Assembly (NCBI RefSeq): GCF_002993285.1 | Contig: NZ_CP027433.1 | Location: 2,294,001 to 2,358,000, forward strand | Reading direction: 5' to 3' | DNA: 64,000 bases | Origin: Gordonia iterans | Lineage (GTDB): Bacteria; Actinomycetota; Actinomycetes; Mycobacteriales; Mycobacteriaceae | Shown here: in pieces, positions 28,964-41,192 of the stretch | Layout: the number at the start of each line of letters is the position of its first letter | Numbering within the stretch: the stretch's first letter is position 1 | The notes under the pieces: generated by a model | What the model was told of the DNA's origin: nothing | The model's database searches: none | What the model saw: only the letters and a program-made list of their open reading frames with translations | Made by a program: the position numbers and the translations under genes

Positions 28964-29914
28964 TCAGTCCCGGGTCAAACGCGGTCCGAGATAACCGGAC
29001 GACCGCGCGGCGGTGCGCCTGGCCGCCGGAGGCGGCGTGGGGAACCGGACGACGGTTCCGGGCAGGCGTTCGTCCTCGTCGGGCGGCGACGCCGGCGTGG
29101 AAGGTTCGCGGCGCGCCGCAGCCAGCGCCGCGGCGAACTCCCCGCATGAGGCGTACCTGTCGTGCGGCGACTTGGCCAGCGCCCGCTCGAGCACCCGGGA
29201 CGCCGAGGCCGCCTCGGGCCGGACGTCGCTGAGCTTGGGCGGCGGCAGCATCATGTGCGCGACCATCAGATCGCGGACCTGCCCGGAGAACGGCGAACGG
29301 CCGCCGAGCAGCGCGTAGGCGGTACAGGCGAGGGCGTATTGGTCGGCCGCCGGACCGGCCTCGCCGTTCCACGCCTCCGGGGCGAGGAACTGCAGCGTCC
29401 CGACCACACCCCCAGCGGCGGTCAGGGGAGTCACCTCCGCCAGCTTGGCGATGCCGAAGTCGAGCAGACAGCACGATTCGATCGCACCGGCCTCGTCCCG
29501 GGCGACGATCACGTTGGCCGGCTTGACGTCCCGGTGCACCACGCCCCGTCGGTGGGCGTAGTCGAGCGCTCCGGCGAGCCGTTCGACCACGTCCAGTGCT
29601 TCCCGGTCCGAGCGGGTGGGCGTCCGGTCGAGATCGTCGCCCCCGGCGTACTGCATGGTGAACCACGGCGGCGTGGCGTCGGGGCGGACATGGTAGATGG
29701 AGACGATCGACGGGTGCTGGAGCTTGGCCGCGGCCTGCGCTTCCCGGATGAAGCGGGCAGCCAGCTGATCGCACTTCTCCGGATCCAGAGTCTTCAGCGC
29801 CTCCAGCCGCTGCAGCGGAAGGTTCTCCACCAGGTAGACCTGACCCATTCCACCCGCGCCGAGCCGCCGGACCACACGGTAGTGCTCGGCGAAGGTCCGT
29901 CCGGGTGTCAGCAT
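28964..29914 (-). CDS. soluble Ser/Thr protein kinase (Hanks type)
   Basis: Encodes 316 residues with a canonical kinase domain (about 12-270): glycine loop LGAGGMGQVYL, lysine in EALKTL, catalytic loop VVHRDVKPANVIV, DFG as LLDFGIAKL, activation segment GTLQFLAPEAW and the GGRSPFSG region. After it come about 50 disordered Pro/Arg-rich residues and no membrane helix, unlike PknB. ATG at 29914. It lies upstream of and co-directional with the vWA-PP2C-kinase set, separated by 241 bp, so it may feed into the same signalling module. Unlike the kinase at 25.7 kb, all catalytic residues are present. Confidence 0.9.
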   Translation of the reverse strand: MLTPGRTFAEHYRVVRRLGAGGMGQVYLVENLPLQRLEALKTLDPEKCDQLAARFIREAQAAAKLQHPSIVSIYHVRPDATPPWFTMQYAGGDDLDRTPTRSDREALDVVERLAGALDYAHRRGVVHRDVKPANVIVARDEAGAIESCCLLDFGIAKLAEVTPLTAAGGVVGTLQFLAPEAWNGEAGPAADQYALACTAYALLGGRSPFSGQVRDLMVAHMMLPPPKLSDVRPEAASASRVLERALAKSPHDRYASCGEFAAALAAARREPSTPASPPDEDERLPGTVVRFPTPPPAARRTAARSSGYLGPRLTRD

Positions 29915-30122
29915 CGCTTCCTCACATCATGGTGTGCTCAGCGAGTCTATCGGCGTCCTGGAAGAAGCCGACCGCGGGGGAGTGCCAGACGCGGCACCGC
30001 GGCGGATGTCCATGTGCCGCCTATCCTCGACAGGGTGACCACCCGCCTGATCCAGGTCGCCTCGGGGAAGGCCGGCGGGCCGCCCGGAGTCATCGGGACG
30101 GAGAGGACGTCGTGGACTTCGT

Positions 30123-32608
30123 TCACAGTTCGGTCACCTTGACCCAGTCGATGAGCATGGTCGACAGATTCGGCGTCGACTCGTCCGGGGGCCCGGGCCA
30201 GTCACCGCCGACCGCGAGGTTCAGGAGGAGGTGGAAGGGCTGATCGAACACCCAGCGCGCGTCGTCGGCCAGATCGGCGCGGGTGACCGCGAACAGCGTC
30301 TCATCGTCGATCCCGGTCTCGATGCGCCCGGGCGACTTGCGCATCCAGTACACCCGGAATTGACCGGAGAGCGGCACCGGAGCGGGGCCGCTGGCGGAGA
30401 GATTCTGGCCGCGCTCGGCCGAATCCTGCGGTGCGTGGACGCCGGTGTGAAAGTCCCCGGCGTCGTTGAGGGTTTCGATGACGTCGATCTCACCGGCGTC
30501 GGGCCAGCCGACCTTCTCGATGTCGTCTCCCAGCAGCCAGAAGGCCGGGTGGAGCCCCCGGCCGCCAGGCAGCGAGATGCGGGCGGCGACCAGGCCGTTG
30601 ACGAGCGAGTACTCGCCGAGTGTGTGCACTCGGCCACTGGTGATCTCGCCGTCCCGGTAGTGGGCGGTGATCGCCAGATTGCCCTTGCCGTCGAGCCTGA
30701 CGTTCTCGGTGGAGTCGGTGTACCGCTGCAGTTCGTCGTTTCCCCAGCCGCCGGCGCCGACCTGCGGCTGCCAGGGGGCGCCGACCGGACCGGCAGGGCC
30801 GTCGAAGTCGTCGGCGAACAGCACTCGCGGTTCGGGTTCCGCGGCCGTCGACGTCGTACAGCCCGCGGCGAGGACCGAGACCGCCATGGTCGAGGCCAGG
30901 AAAGCTGGGAGTGCGGCTCGGCGGCTCCTGGCCCAGGGGAAGAGCCGAGTCGTCGCCGTGTCGCCCGAAGTCCTGTCACCGGAAGCCGAGTCACCGGAAA
31001 CCGTTTCGCCAGCGGTCCGCGAGTGATCCGGGATCCTCGCGGCACCCCGAAGCGCCGCGACGAACAGACCGATCAGAATCGAGTAGACGGCCGCGCGTTC
31101 GGTTCCGCCCGGCCCGAGCCAGCCGGTCAGGCCACCGGTGTAGGCCAGGACCGCGACCGACGCCACCGCTCCGGCGACACCGAGCACCAGCCGGCCTGAT
31201 CCCGGCAGTCGGGCGCTCGACGAGGCCGCGACGAGCAGGCAGCCGGCGGCCCCGAAGGCCAGGAAGACGTTCATCAGCGTGGCGTGTACCGCGTAGTCGA
31301 CTCGCTCGGTGACCAGTCCCGAGGCGATCAGGCCGGCACCGCTCACGCAGAGCGCGCCGGTGGCGGTGTTCGGCACCCACTTCAGCGCGCGCCACGAGGC
31401 GGCGATCACGATGATCGCCGCACCGGTCAGGATCATTCCGGCGTTCATCAGCGGCCAGATGCTGCTGCACGGCAGGTCGCCGCGGGCGCCGCAGTACGGG
31501 ATGCCCAGCTCGCCCGAGCGCGCCCACCGGTACGTGAAGCCGCCCCGCCAGGAGGCGGACACGATCCACTCCGCGGCGAAGTAGGCCAGGAGCAGCAGTG
31601 CGGCGAACCGGGAGGTGCGCGGATTGCGCAGCAGGGCTGAGACAGATGTCGACATCTTTCCCTTCCAGAGGGGACGGTGCAGCAGACGATGCACGGCGCC
31701 CGAGACGAATCCCCCCGCGGTGCAGGCCAGACCCAGTGCCAGCGCGAGAGCGCGGACCGGGTGGTGCCGCAGGTGGGCGGCGAAGCCGCTGGTGAGGGTC
31801 TTCGTGACATACGAGCGCTCACTCGACAGCGCCTCGTCGGTGCTCGACAAGCCGGCCAGCACCGCCTTGGATCGACCCTCCTGGTAGCAGCGGCGGACGA
31901 AGTAGCCGACCTCGCCGCGCGCGGCGGGCACGGCGTGCCGGACGCGGAAGCGCTCGTCGCGGACGATGCGGGAGTCGGGATCGGCTCGCCGCAGAGCGAT
32001 GCCCATCAGGGTCTCCTCGCACCCGGCGGGGAAGGTCCCGACCCGCCCCAGTTCGGTGGAGAACCCGCCGACGGCGGCCAGTGCGGCCCGGCGAACGGCC
32101 ATGGCCGCCCCGATCGGATTCCTGATCACCGCACCTGATCCGGCGAGTCCCCGGTAGTCGCAGCCGACCACCCAGCCGAACTCGTCCGGGAACCAGCGCG
32201 GCGGTCCGCCGGCGGCCCAGTCGGCCTGCACAGCACCGCCGACGGCCACCACGCCGGGGTCGGTGAAGGCCCGTCGGACCGCATCCAGGGCGCCCGGCTG
32301 CGCCACGGCGTCGTCGTCGAGGAACACCACGGCTTCGCCGGCCGCAGACTGCAGACCGGTGTTGCGCGCCGCCGACAGACCCGGTGGTCGGCGCTCGGGA
32401 CGACGCTCAGGCGGCGGCGAGAGCCGAATCGGCGCTCCAGGGCGGCCTGCAGGTCGTGATGATGATCGACGACGATCACCAGCGAGTCCGATCCGGACAG
32501 TTGCTCGTGCACGGCGTCGATCGCCCGGGTCAGCAGCGCCCAGCGGTCAGCGGTGTAACAGCAGATCACCACGCAGAGCGACGGCGGAGCCGACGTCGGA
32601 CCGGACAC
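30123..32608 (-). pseudogene. GT2 glycosyltransferase - DUF998-like membrane domain - GH16 hydrolase fusion, apparently frameshifted
   Basis: Three modules read in one direction. Module 1 is a family-2 glycosyltransferase (LCVVICCYTADRW, then GLSAARNTG, VVFLDDDA, PAGCEETLMGIAL). Module 2 is an eight-or-so-helix DUF998-like membrane region starting near KMSTSVSALLRNP. Module 3 is a GH16 beta-glucanase-type domain with catalytic GEIDVIE and GWGNDELQRYTD. A signal-like stretch ending in a lipobox (SVLAAGC) precedes the GH16 part inside the frame. The GT2 N-terminus lies in another frame: one base appears missing in the CCC run at 32380-32382; restoring it gives an unbroken GT2. Start GTG 32608 (GGAG six bases before). 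From the first in-frame codon after the shift to 30123 the frame is fully open. Could be a live gene with a sequencing error. Confidence 0.65.
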
Positions 32609-32631
32609 AGAAGTCTCCAAACTAGCAGAGG

Positions 32632-32650
32632 TTAGGTAAACCTTGGCTAG
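32632..32650. promoter_or_regulatory. candidate IdeR/DtxR iron box upstream of the GT2-GH16 gene
   Basis: TTAGGTAAACCTTGGCTAG matches about 13 of 19 positions of the IdeR/DtxR operator consensus, and a further TAGCTTAGG follows. It lies 24-42 bp upstream of the GTG start at 32608, over the likely promoter. It is also just past the stop of the condensation-type gene at 32663, so it marks a separate, possibly iron-responsive transcript. Confidence 0.5.
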
Positions 32651-32662
32651 CTTAGGGGAGAC

Positions 32663-33888
32663 TTACTGGAAGTGGGAAGTCGGATCCGCGGCGAATCGCT
32701 GTAATGCGGCGGAGATCACGCCGGCGGGGTGCCGGTCCGGGTGAAACGAGACGCTCAGCGTGACCGCACCGTGCACGCCGACCGTGCCCAGGGTCAGGTC
32801 GGCCGGCCCGATCGGATCGACCCGCCCGTACAACGCACCCGCCGCGGGGTCCCGCCACCCGAGCGCGCGCAGCGGCGCCATCTCGTTGATCCCGGAGAAG
32901 AGCAGACGCGGGAGAGTGCCGCCGGCGGCCTCCTCGTGACCCGTCCGGCGGTACCGCTGCAGCGCCACCGCGGATGCGCTGCGCACCGCGCTGGCGACCG
33001 GACGGCCCGACTCGATCGTCTCGGAGAGTGCCCGTTGCAGCCGCTCGGGATCGTCGCCCGCACGGTGTCGGAACCGCAGGCCGGCGACGAAATTTCCGAG
33101 CGGATTGACGCCGGTCCGAAGGTAACGACGCAGTCCACCGGAACCACGATGTCCGGATGCAGGGCCAGACCGGCGTCGTCGAGGGCGCGCACCACCCCGC
33201 AGAGCAGCAGTGTCTTCAGCGACGCGGCGACACCGGCGGCGTCGCGCCATCGCCGCACGCCGGCCACGGTGGCGGCATCGAGCCGGACGGCCTCGACGCG
33301 CGTTCCGGCCGAACCGGCCGGCGTCGCCGGGACGTCAGGCACTCCGTCGTCGACCGGATCCGGCAGCTGCTCGAGGATCTTGAGCACCGCACGCACCCGC
33401 CGCGGATCGGAGCCGAAGACGCGGACAGCAGCGGATACCAGCCCGTCGTCCCGACGGCTGAGCGACCGAGAAAGGCCGGGGGCCGAATCCAGGGCTCCGG
33501 TCACGACGAGCATCGCATACAGCGCGAGCTGGATCTCGCCGATCCCGTGGTCGTGCTCGGTGAGCAGGTAGTCGCCGGCCAGGGTCACCTGGAATGGCGT
33601 CCGCGCGCAGGCGCTGCGCAACAGATCGCGCGGATCGGACGGAGCGTCGGCGACGGCACCCGGCATCGCATCGGGCACGTGCACCCACCGTCGGCCGTCC
33701 GGTTCGGGCAGCAACGCGATGCGGGTCGCCGGCCCGAGCCGGGCGAACGCGGCGAGGCGCTCGCCCGCAGTGTCCGGATCCGGCAGGTCGATCGGGCCGG
33801 TGACCACCGCGATGCGGGTGCCTGCGTGCATCCGGTCGAGCATGCCGGGGCGCACGGCAGACCGCCGGGAGCGGGGACGCGGATTCAC
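32663..33888 (-). pseudogene. condensation/acyltransferase-type protein, apparently frameshifted
   Basis: Two frames together make one protein of about 408 residues. The 5' part (33888 down to about 33133) resembles the N-terminal half of condensation-type acyltransferases, with TEHDHGIGEIQL in place of the usual HHxxxDG. The 3' part (about 33133 to 32663) continues with LRRYLRTGVNPLGNFVAGL. At the join the sequence reads VVPVD then needs LRR; one missing base next to 33133 explains the break, since VPVDLR is a family-typical motif. Acyl or amino-acyl transfer to an amine or alcohol is the family chemistry; the weak HHxxxDG raises doubt about activity. GTG 33888 is a tentative start. Confidence 0.55.
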
Positions 33889-33960
33889 AACGCGATCGTA
33901 TCGGGAGTGAGGTCAGGCTAAGAACCCGGTGGCGGCGCGGCGCGATCGTCGGCGACGAAA

Positions 33961-33996
33961 AGCGGGACGGGGGACCGTCACGTCCCTCGTCCCGCT
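33961..33996. terminator. strong hairpin terminator downstream of acnR
   Basis: Fifteen-base arms (AGCGGGACGGGGGAC and its near-perfect complement, one mismatch) enclose a six-base loop, 30 bp past the acnR stop. No T-tract. The likely end of the acn-acnR transcript on the minus strand. Confidence 0.7.
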
Positions 33997-34025
33997 CGTC
34001 ACGTCGATGTGCGATCGCCGCCGAC

Positions 34026-34592
34026 TCAGTTCGCCGCACGCACGGATGCCTCCACCATGTCCAGCACCGCGTGCAGGTCGTCCGTGGACTGACCGGTGGC
34101 CAGCCGGGTGATCAACCCGTCGAGCACCACGTCCAGGTAGGTCACCAGCACTTCGGTCGGCACGTCCTTGCGGAGCGCACCGTCCTCCCGCTTGCGCTTC
34201 AGCCGCGCGAGGGTCACCGCTTCCAGCCCCTCGGCGTGACTCGACCACGCGCTGGCGAACGCCGGATCCGTGCGAATCTTCCGGACGATCTCCAGCCTGG
34301 TGCCGAGCCAGTCGAAGTCCTTCGGCCGCGCGAGCATGTCGCGCATCACCTGGACCAGACCTTCCTCGGCGGCCACGTCGGCCATTCGCTCGGCGTCCTC
34401 GCGCGCCAGCGCGAGGAACAGGGCTTCCTTGTCCTTGAAGTGGTGGAAGATCGCGCCCCGGGACAGTCCCGTGGCCTCCTCCAGCCGTTTCACCGTGGCG
34501 CCGTCGTACCCGTACTCGGCGAAGCAGTGCCGCGCGCCGTCGAGGATCTCCCGACGGCGCGCGGCCAGCCGGTCATCGCTGACCTTAGGCAC
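34026..34592 (-). CDS. acnR: AcnR, TetR-family repressor of aconitase
   Basis: Encodes 188 residues with an N-terminal TetR helix-turn-helix (ILDGARHCFAEYGYDGATVKRLEEATGLSRGAIFHHFKDKEALF) and an all-helical ligand domain. Its position directly downstream of acn, same strand, is the arrangement of corynebacterial AcnR, which represses acn and senses citrate/iron-type signals; Rv1474c is the mycobacterial counterpart. The matching operator is found upstream of acn at 37530-37545. ATG at 34592, 32 bp after acn, so probably co-transcribed and autoregulated through the acn promoter. Confidence 0.92.
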   Translation of the reverse strand: MPKVSDDRLAARRREILDGARHCFAEYGYDGATVKRLEEATGLSRGAIFHHFKDKEALFLALAREDAERMADVAAEEGLVQVMRDMLARPKDFDWLGTRLEIVRKIRTDPAFASAWSSHAEGLEAVTLARLKRKREDGALRKDVPTEVLVTYLDVVLDGLITRLATGQSTDDLHAVLDMVEASVRAAN

Positions 34593-34624
34593 TGTGCATA
34601 CTTCCCGTCGCTACGTCCGCCCGG

Positions 34625-37552
<2,928 letters not shown>

Positions 37553-37680
37553 CTAACGGTGCGGCTCGGCGCGGTGAACTGTCGTCGGCCGGGGTGCGCG
37601 GGCCGGCCGCCGTGCTCCCAGTAAGGTGAGCGCGACGACCCCAGCGGGTTTCCGTCAGACCCAGACCTTCAGGAGCACGC

Positions 37681-38301
37681 ATGACCCCGGGCCCGGCCAC
37701 CTTCACCATCGCGAAGCCTGCCGACACCACCGAACAGTGGTCCGACCTGGATCTCGACGCCATCGTGGCCCAGCTGAAGGCGACCGGGGTCTACGCACCG
37801 GCCGACCAGTCGCCCGCCCTGGAGCAGGTGGTGGCCAAGGCCGAGTCCAACGGACACGAACTCCATCTGGTGGTCCTGGACAAGACGTATACGCCCTTCA
37901 CCGTGTTCCGGGACATCGCGACCGAACTGCAGACCCAGGTGGGCGGCACCGTGATCGTGTTCGGCGGCACCGGCACCGGCACCTCCTCCAGCGAGTTCAG
38001 CCGCGTCGAGCTCGAAGACGGAACCTCCGAGGTCACCGCCGGCACCGCGCCCGCGATCGCCGCGGAGCAGATCTACGACCGCGCCACCGCACCGCATGTG
38101 GACTGGACGCTCGTGACCATCGGGCTGATCGTCGTCGTGGTGATCGGGGCCGTCGTCGCCCGGATGACGCAACTGCGCCGCCGGCGTCCCGTTGCCGACG
38201 CCCCGGCCCCGGCAACGAACGGCCCGGCTGCGGGCCCCGCCGCCGACCCCGACGACGACGTCCGCAACGACGACGAGCGGCCGGGATCCGACGCGCGGTA
38301 G
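37681..38301 (+). CDS. DUF6676-type single-pass membrane protein (Rv1476-like)
   Basis: Encodes 206 residues. A soluble alpha/beta N-terminal domain (about 1-135, with LHLVVLDKTYTPFTVFRD and GTVIVFGGTGTGTSSSEFSRVELE) is followed by a membrane helix (WTLVTIGLIVVVVIGAVVA, about 141-160) and an acidic, proline/alanine-rich tail. No cleavable signal. Conserved between acn and ripA in mycolata (Rv1476 position). Function unknown; the TPM-like N-domain and genomic place suggest an envelope role. ATG at 37681. Confidence 0.8.
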   Translation: MTPGPATFTIAKPADTTEQWSDLDLDAIVAQLKATGVYAPADQSPALEQVVAKAESNGHELHLVVLDKTYTPFTVFRDIATELQTQVGGTVIVFGGTGTGTSSSEFSRVELEDGTSEVTAGTAPAIAAEQIYDRATAPHVDWTLVTIGLIVVVVIGAVVARMTQLRRRRPVADAPAPATNGPAAGPAADPDDDVRNDDERPGSDAR

Positions 38302-38439
38302 CGGCGCCGCACCCCGTCGGCCGGCGTCTTTCCGGCCTGTTACTCAACCGTTATCGACGATGGCGGGGTCACTTTGCGCTGATCAGTGCATTTCCGCAGG
38401 TAATCACCTGTGTGTAATTCATTCTTCGCGCTTTTCACG

Positions 38440-38556
38440 TGTGTCTCATGTGACGTACGGTTCTAAACGACACAGATGAGTCGCCCGGGGTCAGGCGAGT
38501 CCTAAGGGAACGATGCGCCGTGGGTGACCCATGGGGAGAGCTAGGGAGTACGTCGG
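38440..38556 (+). promoter_or_regulatory. possible structured 5' leader of the ripA-like gene
   Basis: The 255-bp gap before the TTG start is long for this genome. Its second half contains small stems (TCGCC-loop-GGCGA near 38480, TGGGTGACCCA near 38525) and purine-rich GGGAAC/GGGTGA segments in the style of c-di-AMP (ydaO-type) leaders found upstream of actinobacterial wall hydrolases. I cannot fold it to the consensus by eye, so the class is uncertain. Confidence 0.25.
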
Positions 38557-39987
38557 TTGAAGCGAGCAACGAACAGCGCACGCACGGCGCTGCGCGGCAG
38601 CGCCGCGGGGGCCGCCCTCCTCGTCGGAGTGCTGACCGCCGGAACCGCCGCCGCGGACCCCGGTAAAGACGCATCCCCGGTCGCGAGTCTGGTGAACCAG
38701 ATCGCCACCGTCGACCAGAACCTCGCGAACCTGACCACCCAGGTGGCGGCGAAGAAGGAGAACGTCAACAAGGCCCTGGTCGACTTCCAGAACGCGGTCG
38801 CCGCCCAGGGGCTGGCCGCCGCGGCCGACGACTCCGCGCAAGCCTCCCTGCGGGCGACCAAGAAGAAGGTCGCCGCCGCGCAGAAGGAGTTCGACGCGTT
38901 TCTGCGCACCTTCAACCGGCAGGGCAACAATCTCGGATCGATGACCGACTACGTGTCGTCGTCCGATCCCGACAAGGTCCTGGAGAAGGCCACCGGCGCC
39001 GAGCAGTTCGCCCGGCATCAGCGCAACGTGATCCGCAACCTCCAGCACCAGCGGAACCAGCAGGCGAACCGGGCGGCCGCGACCAAGGTGGCCCGCAAGC
39101 AGACGGCCGCCGCGGCCAAGGGCGCCGAGAAGCGGCGGGACGCCGCCGTGTCGGCGGTCACCGAAGCCCGTAAGGCCGTCAGCGAAGAACGCGGCAAGCG
39201 CTCGTCGCTTCTGCACCAGCGCACCGCGCTGGTGCAGAAGCTGGAGAAGCTCAAGGGCGGCAAGAACAAGGTGGCCGCCGCACCACCCGGCCTCAGCGAC
39301 GTGCTCGGCGCGTTGCCGAACACCCCGGCCGAGAGCGATCCTGCCGTCGAGGCGGCCGCCGCCGTCGCCAAACTCGCCGTCGACGTCGGACAGCAGCTCC
39401 TCGCCGGTCTGATCGGCGAGCAGCAGATCCCGCACTCGGAACTGCTCGACGAACTCGGCCTCGGCGGTCAGTCGCTCAACGGCAGCACCGGCGACTCCGG
39501 CAGCCTCATCAACCGGCTGGGCTCGCTGCTCGGCGGTGGCGGCGAACAGGTGCGTCCGGGACTGCGCGGCCCGCAGGCGATCGAACTGGTCATCAACCGT
39601 GCCAAGTCACAGCTGGGCGTGCCCTACGCGTGGGGCGGCGGCAACGGCAACGGCCCCACCCTCGGCATCCGCGACGGCGGCGTCGCCGACGCCCACGGCG
39701 ACTACAACAAGGTCGGCTTCGACTGCTCCGGACTGATGGTCTACGCCTTCGCCGGCGTCGGCATCGACCTGCCCAAGTACTCCGGCTACCAGTTCACCTC
39801 CGGACCGCAGTTCCCGATCTCGGAGATGAAGCGCGGCGACATGCTCTTCTGGGGCCCGGGCGGCAGCCAGCACGTCGCGCTCTACCTCGGCGACGGCACC
39901 ATGATCGAGGCCCCGCAGTCCGGCGACGTCGTCAAGATCTCGCCGGTGATGGCGGGCGCGCTGCCGCAGGTCGTGCGCCTGCTCTGA
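38557..39987 (+). CDS. ripA: RipA-like NlpC/P60 peptidoglycan endopeptidase
   Basis: Secreted D,L-endopeptidase that cuts the peptide stem during cell separation. Of 476 residues: signal peptide (about 1-34, ...TAGTAAADPG), a long alanine/lysine-rich coiled coil (about 45-245), a linker, and an NlpC/P60 domain with cysteine in VGFDCSGLMVYAF, histidine in GSQHVALYLG and the third polar residue in GTMIEAPQSG. The coiled coil probably inhibits the catalytic domain as in RipA. The TTG at 38557 follows AGGGAG and is the only start giving the signal peptide. Located in the Rv1477 position; no second ripB-like gene follows. Confidence 0.93.
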   Translation: MKRATNSARTALRGSAAGAALLVGVLTAGTAAADPGKDASPVASLVNQIATVDQNLANLTTQVAAKKENVNKALVDFQNAVAAQGLAAAADDSAQASLRATKKKVAAAQKEFDAFLRTFNRQGNNLGSMTDYVSSSDPDKVLEKATGAEQFARHQRNVIRNLQHQRNQQANRAAATKVARKQTAAAAKGAEKRRDAAVSAVTEARKAVSEERGKRSSLLHQRTALVQKLEKLKGGKNKVAAAPPGLSDVLGALPNTPAESDPAVEAAAAVAKLAVDVGQQLLAGLIGEQQIPHSELLDELGLGGQSLNGSTGDSGSLINRLGSLLGGGGEQVRPGLRGPQAIELVINRAKSQLGVPYAWGGGNGNGPTLGIRDGGVADAHGDYNKVGFDCSGLMVYAFAGVGIDLPKYSGYQFTSGPQFPISEMKRGDMLFWGPGGSQHVALYLGDGTMIEAPQSGDVVKISPVMAGALPQVVRLL

Positions 39988-40106
39988 TCTCGCGGGCCGG
40001 CGCCGGCCGAGCCCCGAGCGTCCCGATCGGCGCTCCCGGTAGGCTGTCGGCAGCATGAACGACGCGGAGCCTGCGCGCTCCATCGCCCCACCTGAGGAGT
40101 CCCGGT

Positions 40107-41192
40107 TTGAGTTCACCCGCCGCCGAGAACGCGCTCACCCCCGAGGACGTCAAACTCCTCGAGCGAGCGATGTACGAAGTCAAGCGCGTCATCGTGGGCC
40201 AGGACCAGCTGGTCGAGCGCATCCTCGCGGGCCTCCTCGCACGCGGTCACATCCTTCTCGAAGGCGTGCCCGGCGTCGCCAAGACTCTTGCGGTCGAGAC
40301 CTTTGCCACGGTCGTCGGAGGCAGCTTCTCGCGCGTCCAGTTCACCCCCGACCTGGTCCCCACCGACCTCATCGGCACGCGCATCTACCGGCAGGGCCGG
40401 GAGGAGTTCGACACCGAGCTGGGCCCGGTCGTCGCCAACTTCCTGCTCGCCGACGAGATCAACCGCGCACCGGCCAAGGTGCAGTCGGCCCTCCTCGAGG
40501 TGATGGCCGAGCGGCACGTCTCCATCGGCGGTGTCACCTACCCGATGCCCAACCCGTTCCTGGTGATGGCCACCCAGAACCCGATCGAGAACGAGGGCGT
40601 CTACCCGCTGCCGGAGGCGCAGCGCGACCGCTTCCTGTTCAAGGTGCTCGTCGACTACCCGTCGGTGGAGGAGGAGCGCGAGATCGTGTACCGGATGGGC
40701 ATCGAGCCCCCCACCGCGTCGCAGATCCTCGATCCGGCGACCACCATCCGCCTTCAGAAGGTCGCGGCGAACGTGTTCGTGCACCACGCCCTGGTCGACT
40801 ACGTCGTCCGGGTGATCAACGCGACCCGCCGTCCCGCCGACCTGGGCTTGACCGACGTGCAGACCTGGCTCTCGTACGGCGCATCGCCGCGCGCCACCCT
40901 GGGCATCGTGGCCGCCGCTCGCGCCCTCGCGGTGATCCGCGGCCGCGACTACGTGATCCCGCAGGACATCGTCGAGATCATTCCAGACGTGCTGCGCCAT
41001 CGCCTGGTGCTGAGTTACGACGCTCTCGCCGACGAGGTGACCCCGGATCAGATCATCACCCGGATTCTGCAGACCGTGGGTCTGCCACAGGTCAGCGCCG
41101 CCCCGGCCCAGCAGCCGCACGCGCCGGGCAACGCGCCGATGCCGGCTCAGCAGCGCGCGGCCGTGCAGCCGGACGGTCATGTCGGCCAATAG
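40107..41192 (+). CDS. moxR: MoxR-family AAA+ ATPase
   Basis: Cytosolic AAA+ chaperone-like ATPase that works with the following DUF58 and vWA proteins. The 361 residues carry Walker A EGVPGVAKT, Walker B LLADEINRAP, sensor 1 MATQNPIENEG and the C-terminal lid (RATLGIVAAARALAVIRGRDYV), ending in a Pro/Gln-rich tail. TTG start at 40107 with GAGGAG upstream; an ATG at 40055 is in another frame. First gene of the moxR-DUF58-vWA unit (Rv1479-Rv1481 order). Confidence 0.93.
   Translation: MSSPAAENALTPEDVKLLERAMYEVKRVIVGQDQLVERILAGLLARGHILLEGVPGVAKTLAVETFATVVGGSFSRVQFTPDLVPTDLIGTRIYRQGREEFDTELGPVVANFLLADEINRAPAKVQSALLEVMAERHVSIGGVTYPMPNPFLVMATQNPIENEGVYPLPEAQRDRFLFKVLVDYPSVEEEREIVYRMGIEPPTASQILDPATTIRLQKVAANVFVHHALVDYVVRVINATRRPADLGLTDVQTWLSYGASPRATLGIVAAARALAVIRGRDYVIPQDIVEIIPDVLRHRLVLSYDALADEVTPDQIITRILQTVGLPQVSAAPAQQPHAPGNAPMPAQQRAAVQPDGHVGQ

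Noticed and set aside
30035..30142. 35-residue plus-strand frame VTTRLIQVASGKAGGPPG...
   Set aside because: Could be the 5' stub of a lost gene, but too short to assign and overlaps the GH16 gene end.
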